22,874 bases of DNA, from NCBI GenBank assembly GCA_003665825.1, contig QPFY01000068.1:1-22874 (forward strand). The letters are read 5' to 3'. Below the pieces are notes generated by a model, which saw only the letters and a program-made list of their open reading frames with translations, did no database searches and was not told where the DNA came from. Numbering within the stretch: position 1 is the stretch's first letter; each line of letters begins with the position of its first letter. The position numbers were made by a program, and so were the translations under genes. The DNA is from Microbotryum silenes-acaulis (lineage: Eukaryota > Basidiomycota > Microbotryomycetes > Microbotryales > Microbotryaceae). Shown here piece after piece: positions 10,101 through 22,874 of this stretch.

Positions 10101-11637
10101 ACCCGTCCAGCAAACCTGCGGCGATCATCTTCTGTATAGAGGATGGGGCAAGATGGCCGAGGCAGCGGTGAAGGGTAAGCAGGGGCACGGTAGACTCAGA
10201 ACGCGAGAGAAGGGCAAGCTGCTGACACTTGGTGTGATCCGCGTCCAAAAGGTAGAGACCGTCGTTAACCCTGGTACCGTGAGCAATGGCCTGGCCGTCC
10301 TTGGCGATGTCGATGCCGTCGCTGGTGAAGGCGAGTCGAACGCGGTCGGTGTCGCAGAGGCGAGAAACAGAGAGGAGGTTGACGTGGAGGCCCGGCGTGT
10401 GCAGAACGCCACGCAGCGTGATCGGATGTCCGGTCTTGGCAACGAACGCTACGTCCCCCATACCAATGGCCGTGATACCGCCGGCGATGCCGCCGATCTT
10501 GGTGTGCGCCGTCTGGCGATAAGCCGTGAATAGAGAGCGATCGGCGACCATGTGTGCCGTGGCGCCCGAGTCGACTACAAAGGCGTCAGTCGGGAGTTGC
10601 CGGCGAGCGAACAGGCAGGAGGCGAAATAGCCGATGTTAGGCTGTTGAGCGGCGGGGAGAGACGTGTCGTCCTGGTTGTCGTCGCCGGTGTGTTTCTGTT
10701 CGCCCCGGTGCTTGCAGTCGAGGGCCCAGTGACCTTTCTTGTGGCAGCGGCGGCAGGGGCCGGCGGGCGGGTGTGTCGCCCGTGAGGTGCAGTCGCGCAG
10801 ACGGTGGCCGGGGGCGCGGCAGGCGGGACAAGGGGAGGCGGTGGCGAGCATGGCCGAGTGTGATGACGAGAGTCCCGCCGAGCGAAGCTGGATGCGAATG
10901 CGATCCGTCAGCGTCGTGAGTTCCGGGAGGTCGCGTTGGTTGCGCTGCTCGTCCGTGAACGTGAGTCGGAAGCTGTCGAGGCAGGGTGGGACCATGGCGA
11001 GCACGTGAGTGGCGAGCACGTCGTTGAGCGAGGTTTTGGCGTCGCGGATTTCCTGCGCGATCGACATGTATTCACGGAGCCACGTGTCGTACGCCTCGAC
11101 GGAGGCAGGCATCTTCCTGAAGTCCCAAAGGCGGGCGAACAACTCGAGGGTACGAGTGGCGTCGTCCGGTGCGAAACGAGCCTTGAGTGCGGCGAAGATG
11201 CGTGGTGCCGACAGGTCGTCGCTGGGGATGGTGTCGAGGGTGGCTGAGACGTCGGCTGAGTCGATCGAGCCAACGATGATTTCACGCGCGGCGTCGTCAC
11301 GGGCGGCAAGCTGGTCGGCCGTCCACGTCGGGGGAATGACACCGTCAAGAACGTAACCACGGGCTTGATTTGGAAGCGCGAGACGGAGTTGACGTAACCA
11401 GTTTGTAAACGACTTAGGGCCGTCAAGGCGAGCGTGCTTGGGGAACACGACTTTTGATGCGGTGGCGGTGTTTGCCTGCGTGGCAGTGACGGGCGGGGAG
11501 GCGGCGGCGGCGGCAGGGGGCTGTGAGGCCTGTAGAGCGGCAAGCTGTGCCTGTAGCGTGGCGATTTGCACGCTGATCGAAGGGTCAGGGGAGCTGATGT
11601 CCCTGGGGGGCGAAGGCGGGGCGGGGGAGCTGTCCAT
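6920..11637 (-). pseudogene. Gag-Pol of family A copy 2, frameshifted between integrase and reverse transcriptase
   Basis: The frame runs from ATG at 11637 through gag, the two CCHC knuckles, protease DSGA and the integrase D,D-35-E region. It leaves the correct frame at 8897-8900, where four G replace the five in copies 1 and 4 (about residue 914). Without that G it ends wrongly at 8542. The proper frame resumes at once, holds the intact reverse transcriptase (YVDD) and RNase H, and ends at 6920 inside the LTR with the same 80-codon tail. The break lies in a low-complexity linker, so the domains are unharmed but no full polyprotein can be made. A homopolymer sequencing error is a real alternative to a true mutation. 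Confidence 0.88.
7163..7171 (-). other. Polypurine tract of copy 2
   Basis: Nine G on the coding strand immediately before the shared LTR. Confidence 0.75.
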
Positions 11638-11713
11638 GCTGCGATGGTGCGATGGGCTGGGGCGGCTCGAGTGGCTGGGCTCGAGGGAAAAATTTCAAGC
11701 GGCGGGGCTGGTA

Positions 11714-11731
11714 GCTCGTGGGCTTATAACC
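11714..11731 (-). other. Primer-binding site of copy 2
   Basis: GGTTATAAGCCCACGAGC on the coding strand directly after the 5' LTR, identical to the other family A copies. Confidence 0.6.
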
Positions 11732-13438
<1,707 letters not shown>

Positions 13439-13975
13439 GCCTGGAGCAGTCCCTTCCTTTTTGTCTTAGCACCTTCCCCCGGAGCTTGGTCCGCTCTTCT
13501 TGTTTTGTTGCCCTTCCTCTTCTTGTCGATCGTTTGGGAATTAAGTCCGTTATACTTGATTTCCTGCGAGCCTCTCGACCGACTCCCCTCCTCGGTTGAT
13601 CCTCTGTCGACTGCCGCCGCAACAGCCGACGCTTCCTGAAATCCCACCCCCTTGCACCAACGCGTGTAGACGACGTCATCCCTGCGGACGTCGCCTGTCA
13701 CTTTTTTCAAGTTCGGCATTGCCGACAACGATCCGCACCTCTACAACCGCTTCGTCCCCCGCCCTGGACGAGCATTCACACCCACTCTCTGACCCTGAGT
13801 CGTCAGCCTCCTCTCCGTTGCCGAACTCATCCGCGACGAACGCGTCGCTGTCCTTCCCGACTTCTTTCACAGAGTCCGACGACGAACGCGTTTATCCTTC
13901 CTACCCTTTCGCCAACCGTCTCGTGTTCGTCTTCGTTCGCCCCGTAATCGCCGACGGTTGAGCCACGAGATCGCC
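13439..13975 (+). other. Non-coding pyrimidine-rich leader
   Basis: These 537 bases between the family B LTR and the next ORF belong to neither element family. They hold several C/T tracts (about 13448-13530) and no long frame with a convincing start. They look like a promoter and 5' leader of a fungal gene, or the leader of another retroelement. I see no primer-binding site or LTR end that would settle this. Confidence 0.45.
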
Positions 13976-14553
13976 ATGGCCGACGAGCGCGACATTTCCC
14001 ACGCCGCCGCCGATGATCGAGACGCTCCTCTCCGCGACGAAGACCCCGGGCGCGCGAAACCGCCTAAGTCCCCGCCACCACACGCGTACCACACCGCCAC
14101 CGCCCTCTCATCCCTCGAAACCCGCCTCGAGGAATCCGAAGCACGTCGTATCGACTCCGAGGAACGCGTTCAGCACTTGGAGAAGTTGGTGGAGAGTTTA
14201 CTGAAAAGCTCACCTGAACCAGCTGTGGCGCGGGCCGGATTCTCTGAACCAGCCGCAGCTCGGGCCGGGGAGTTTACGCCGGTGAGATCGGTCCCCCTGG
14301 ACGTCCCCCCGCACACATTTTTGGGACGTTCAGGCAATACCGCTGACCCCCTTGCTCGTACCCCTGGGGGGGAATCTTACAGCGCACGAAGGGACGGCCC
14401 TTCCCCGGCGGTGATTAGCTCTCGTTGGAGAGGGACATTACCCGACCGGGAAGGGCTCTGGACCGGGGATAACCCGGATAGGTTGGTCACTTTCACTACA
14501 TTTGGGAAGTCGTACTTGTCTCTACTTTGCGACATTTCGACCACCGACCTTTT
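13976..14553 (+). pseudogene. 5' part of an unrecognised ORF with a coiled coil, cut by copy 3
   Basis: The best start is ATG at 13976 in a GCCATGG context. It gives 192 codons before the copy 3 LTR begins at 14554, then 12 or so LTR codons to a stop at 14590. Residues 1-40 are acidic, then proline-rich. Residues 43-78 are a likely coiled coil (LETRLEESEARR, VQHLEKLVESLL). EPAVARAG and EPAAARAG form a short repeat at 81-98. The last stretch (about 161-181, LWTGDNPDRL...F...SYL) resembles the start of the capsid domain in retroelement Gag proteins. It may be the gag of a Ty3/gypsy-type element or a host gene; I do not recognise it. Confidence 0.55.
14549..14553. other. Candidate target duplication half of copy 3 (CCTTT)
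   Basis: These are the five bases before the copy 3 5' LTR. The matching right half would lie beyond the copy 3 3' LTR, which is not in the window, so this is by position only. Confidence 0.35.
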
Positions 14554-14868
14554 TGTGAGGAATCCACTCTCCGCTCGGCTCAGGACTTAGGCGCGCGGAG
14601 CGAGCCGGGCACATCGGCCAGGACTTGGGCGCGCGGAGCGAGCCTGGGACTTAGGCGCGCGCAGCGAGCCTGGCACATTGGCTCAGCCCCGAGGCTCCCT
14701 GGCTGAGGACTTGGGGCGCGCGGCTCCCTTACTGTTAGCTTCCTATTCATCACTCTTGGCTATAACTACATCGCTGACGTAGTAGAGTTGATCGAATAGG
14801 TATGTTGAAATGATATTCATCACTCTTGGCTATAACTACATCGCTGACGTAGTAGAGTTGATCGAATA
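14554..14868 (+). repeat. Family A 5' LTR of copy 3 (older, contracted)
   Basis: 315 bp, 14 shorter than the other family A LTRs because the 39-bp repeats are partly collapsed (about 14582-14660). It also carries scattered substitutions. This fits an older insertion, as expected of the element that others have inserted into. Confidence 0.9.
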
Positions 14869-14886
14869 GGTTATAAGCCCACGAGC
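14869..14886 (+). other. Primer-binding site of copy 3
   Basis: GGTTATAAGCCCACGAGC directly after the LTR, unchanged from the young copies despite substitutions around it. Confidence 0.6.
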
Positions 14887-14960
14887 TACCAGCCCCGCCG
14901 CTTGCATTTTCCCTCGAGCCCAGCCACTCGAGCCGCCCCAGCCCATCGCACCATCGCAGC

Positions 14961-15740
14961 ATGGACAGCTCCCCCGCCCCGCCCTCGCCTCCCAGGGACA
15001 CCAGCTCCCCTGACCCTTCGATCAGCGTGCAAATCGCCACGCTACAGGCACAGCTTGCCGCTCTACAGGCCTCACCGCCCCCTGCCGCCGCCGCCGCCGC
15101 CACCCCGCCCGTCACTGCCACGCAGGCAAACACCGCCACCGCATCAAAAGTCGTGTTCCCCAAGCACGCTCGTCTTGACGGGCCTAAGTCGTTTACGAAC
15201 TGGTTACGTCAACTCCGTCTCGCGCTTCCAAATCAAGTCCGTGGTTACGTTCTTGACGGTGTCATCCCCCCGACATGGACGGCTGACCAGCTTGCCGCCC
15301 GTGACGACGCCGCGCGGGAAATCATCGTTGGCTCGATCGACTCCGCCGACGTCTCAGCCACCCTCGACACCATCCCCAGCGACGACCTGTCGGCACCACG
15401 CATCTTCGCCGCACTCAAGGCTCGTTTCGCACCGGACGACGCCACTCGCACCCTCGAGTTGTTCGCCCGCCTTTGGGATTTCAGGAAGATGCCTGCCTCC
15501 GTCGAGGCGTACGACACCTGGCTCCGCGAATACATGTCGATCGCGCAGGAAATCCGCGACGCCAAAACCTCGCTCAACGACGTGCTCGCCACTCACGTGC
15601 TCGCCATGGTCCCACCTTGCCTCGACAGCTTCCGCCTCACATTCACGGACGAGCAGCGCAACCAACGCGACCTCCCGGAACTCACGACGCTGACGGATCG
15701 CATTCGCATCCAGCTTCGCTCGGCGGGACTCTCGTCATCA
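14961..15740 (+). pseudogene. Copy 3 gag, 5' part, interrupted by copy 4
   Basis: The 260 codons from ATG encode the Gag capsid region ([47 protein letters not shown]). The frame is open, but the gene is split by copy 4 at CATCA just before the zinc knuckles. It continues at 20957 (and, as the same locus, at 1513). It differs from copies 1, 2 and 4 by several substitutions and one extra alanine in the N-terminal linker. It enters the copy 4 LTR in the phase that adds the 80-codon tail, so a truncated Gag of 340 residues ending at 15983 could be made. Confidence 0.9.
15736..15740. other. Target site duplication CATCA, left side of copy 4
   Basis: CATCA ends copy 3 gag and is repeated at 20957-20961 after the copy 4 3' LTR, where gag resumes in order. 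The base before the right-hand copy is not shared, so the duplication is exactly five bases. Confidence 0.92.
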
Positions 15741-16069
15741 TGTGAGGAATCCACTCTCCGCTCGGGTCAGGACTTAGGCGCGCGGAGCGAGCCGGGCGCA
15801 TCGGCCCAGGACTTAGGCGCGCGGAGCGAGCCGGGCGCAACGGCCCAGGACTTAGGCGCGCGCAGCGAGCCTGGCACATTGGCTCAGCCCCGAGGCTCGC
15901 TGGCTGAGGACTTGGGGCGCGCGGCTCCCTTACTGTTAGATTCCTATTCATCACTCTTGGCTATAACTACATCGCTGACGTAGTAGAGTTGATCGAATAG
16001 GTATGTTGAAATGATATTCATCACTCTTGGCTATAACTACATCGCTGACGTAGTAGAGTTGATCGAATA
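15741..16069 (+). repeat. Family A 5' LTR of copy 4
   Basis: 329 bp, TGTGAGG to GAATA, with the full three 39-bp repeats and the 70-bp repeat. It has A at 15840, where the other young LTRs have T. Confidence 0.95.
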
Positions 16070-16087
16070 GGTTATAAGCCCACGAGC
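16070..16087 (+). other. Primer-binding site of copy 4
   Basis: GGTTATAAGCCCACGAGC directly after the 5' LTR. Confidence 0.6.
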
Positions 16088-16163
16088 TACCAGCCCCGCC
16101 GCTTGAAATTTTTCCCTCGAGCCCAGCCACTCGAGCCGCCCCAGCCCATCGCACCATCGCAGC

Positions 16164-20956
<4,793 letters not shown>

Positions 20957-20961
20957 CATCA
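20957..20961. other. Target site duplication CATCA, right side of copy 4
   Basis: Partner of 15736-15740 in the continuous right-hand part of the window. Confidence 0.92.
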
Positions 20962-21370
20962 CACTCGCCATGCTCGCCACGCCCCCTTGTCCCGCCTGCC
21001 GCGCCCGGCCACCGCTGCGCGACTGCACCTCACGGGCGAAACACCCGCCCGCGGCCCCTGCCGCCGCTGCCACAAGAAAGGGCACTGGGCCCCTCGACTG
21101 CAAGCACCGGGGCGAACAAAAACACACCGGCGACGACAACCAGGACGACATGTCTCTCCCGCCGCTCAACAGCCTAACGTCGGCTATTTCGCCTCCTGCC
21201 TGTTCGCTCGCCGGCAACTCCCGACTGATGCCTTTGTAGTCGACTCGGGCGCACGGCACACATGGTCGCCGATCGTTCTCTATTCACGGCTTATCGCCAG
21301 ACGGCGCACACCAAGATCGGCGGCATTGCCGGCGGTATCACGGCCATCGGCATGGGGACGTAGCGTTCGT
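20957..21370 (+). pseudogene. Copy 3 gag/protease fragment (right-end reading)
   Basis: This continues copy 3 gag after copy 4. Both zinc knuckles and the protease region are recognisable, but about eight bases are missing compared with 1513-1934, breaking the frame repeatedly. It carries the same copy 3-specific changes and ends at the same junction after TTCGT. Confidence 0.85.
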
Positions 21371-21688
21371 TATTTCAACTCTACTACGTCAGCGATGTAG
21401 TTATAGCCAAGAGTGATGAATATCATTTCAACATACCTATTCGATCAACTCTACTACGTCAGCGATGTAGTTATAGCAAGAGTGATGAATAGGAATCTAA
21501 CAGTAAGGGAGCGCGCGCCAAGTCCTCAGCCAGCGAGCCTCGGGGCTGAGCCAATGTGCCAGGCTCGCTGCGCGCGCCTAAGTCCTGGGCCGATGCGCCC
21601 GGCTCGCTCGCGCGCCTAAGTCCTGGCCGATGCGCCCGGCTCGCTCCGCGCCTAAGTCCTGACCCGAGCGGAGAGTGGATTCCTCACA
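21371..21688 (-). repeat. Family A 3' LTR of a minus-strand element (right-end reading of 1935-2263)
   Basis: 318 bases, in the same place relative to copy 3 gag as the copy 1 3' LTR. Several short deletions, including four bases at the very edge, separate it from the 329-bp form. Confidence 0.9.
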
Positions 21689-22874
21689 CCCCCCCACGCG
21701 AACGCGAGGTAGACTTGAGCCGTGGGTGCCGCGTCCGGAGGCCTAGAGCATAGCAATGTATACCAAAAATCTTGGGACCAGCGCTTTGGTGAATAGGTCC
21801 GCAACCATGTCCGCTGTGCCAACGTGTGAGAGGGAGATATCGCCTCGGTTGACCATGTCGCGGACAAAATGCTCGCGGAGGCGTATGTGTCGAGTGCCGG
21901 AGGTGCGAACGGGTCGTGAGCGACGGCGGCCGCGGCCTCGTTGTCGGTGAAGATGTGAGCTGCATCGATCGGGCGGTGGAGCTCGGAGAGGAGTTGCGTA
22001 AGGTAAATCGCTTCCTTACCAGCGTGCGACAAGGCGAGGTATTCGGCATCAGTGGTGGAATCCGCCACCCGAGTCTGACGCTTCGATGACCAAGAGACGG
22101 CGGAGCCGGCCAAGTAAAAGACGAAGCCCATTGTGGAGATGGACGTGTCGACGCAGGCACCCCAGTTCGCATCGGAATACCCAACCACACCCGTAACTTT
22201 GGCTGGACCGCGGGCGTAGAGTAGCTCATCGCGGTACGTGGCGCGAAGGTAGCGAAGGACGTGTTTGACGGCAATCCAATGACGGCGGCCAGGGTTGTTG
22301 GCGAACCGGGACAAGTACGAGACGGCGAAGGCAATGTCGGGTCGAGTGCCAAGGGAAATGTACAGGAGGGAGCCAATGGCTTGTAGGTACCACGATCGAA
22401 TGCGCTCCGTTCCTTGACCCGGAACTGCCGTGAGCGAGAGGCCGGGCGTCATTGGCACCGTAGCGCCGCGTGTCGTGGTGTCGAAGTGAAACCGGGCGAG
22501 CACGTCCATGATGTAGCGTTCCTGGGATAGGGCAATGGAGCCGTCGTCCAGGCGGCGGATTTGGATGCCGAGGATGTATTCCGGGGGCCGAGTCGTTTTG
22601 AGCCGTATCGTTGTTCGAGGCCGGATGACGGCGTTCGATCTCGTCGAGGGCGGGGCTGACAATGAGGAGATCGTCGACATACAAGGCGATATAATGGGGC
22701 CGTTGCTGATCATCAATGTGAGAGTAAATGCAGTGATCAGTGCCCGTTGCCTTGTACCCGAGACTCCTGAGTGATGTGTCAATGTGGCGATTCCAGATGC
22801 GACCGGCCTGCTTGAGACCGTAGATTGAGCGCCGCAGGCGGAGAATCTTATCACTTGGGAAGTCGAAACCTCGT
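21689..22874 (-). pseudogene. Pol 3' part of the minus-strand element, cut by the window edge (right-end reading of 2264-3458)
   Basis: Reverse transcriptase (YVDD at about 22675-22686) and RNase H (YSDANWG, DAEY, TDNE) of a family A polyprotein. Frame breaks lie near 21777, 21911, 22583 and 22625, and one valine codon is lost near 21975. All are absent from the left-end reading. The polypurine run is 7 here against 9. The gene would continue beyond the window as in copy 1. Confidence 0.85.

Noticed and set aside
13958..13975. Upstream extension of the coiled-coil ORF to 13958
   Set aside because: That start would be TTG. The ATG at 13976 sits in a strong GCCATGG context and is the sensible eukaryotic start.

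Overview
This window is eukaryotic and consists almost entirely of Ty1/copia-type LTR retrotransposons nested in and fused to one another. GC content is high, codons favour G or C at the third position, and there is no sign of bacterial operons. The 537-base non-coding stretch that is not LTR is rich in pyrimidine tracts, like fungal leaders. A GC-rich fungus, perhaps a basidiomycete, is my best guess, but this is inference with low certainty. I call the main element family A (329-bp LTRs, about 5.23 kb full length, one Gag-Pol ORF) and a diverged relative family B.

Layout, left to right. 1-1183 is the 3' part of a family A pol on +, followed by its 3' LTR (1184-1512). 1513-1934 is a piece of an older family A gag/protease (copy 3). 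1935-12060 is a minus-strand array LTR - internal region - LTR - internal region - LTR (copies 1 and 2 sharing the middle LTR). Copy 1 has an unbroken 1,572-codon polyprotein and copy 2 has one 1-base frameshift. 12061-13438 is the 5' end of a minus-strand family B element: gag truncated by the array, a primer-binding site, and a 368-bp LTR with three 69-bp repeats. 13439-14553 is a pyrimidine-rich leader and the start of an unrelated ORF with a coiled coil and a possible Gag-like motif, interrupted by copy 3. 14554-15740 is the copy 3 LTR and the first 260 codons of its gag. 15741-20956 is copy 4, a complete family A element inserted into copy 3 gag with a CATCA target duplication. 20957-21370 is the continuation of copy 3 gag. 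21371-22874 is the LTR and pol end of a minus-strand family A element.

The last 3,421 bases (19454-22874) are the same locus as the first 3,458 bases, with the same unique insertion junctions but about 37 fewer bases, mostly single-base losses. The sequence therefore closes on itself with a unit of about 19.45 kb. The two outer flanks of the minus-strand array belong to different host elements (copy 3 gag and family B gag) and share no target duplication. Both facts fit recombination between two same-orientation family A elements, which would give a circle or a tandem duplication. An assembly loop through identical repeats would look the same.

Other notable points: the Gag-Pol frame has no stop before the polypurine tract and runs 80 codons into the 3' LTR, where 39-bp repeats keep it open. 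The primer-binding sites match the anticodon-loop region of a tRNA rather than its 3' end, and they differ between families as isoleucine isoacceptors do. Both families carry tandem repeats of about 70 bp at the LTR edge next to the primer site.
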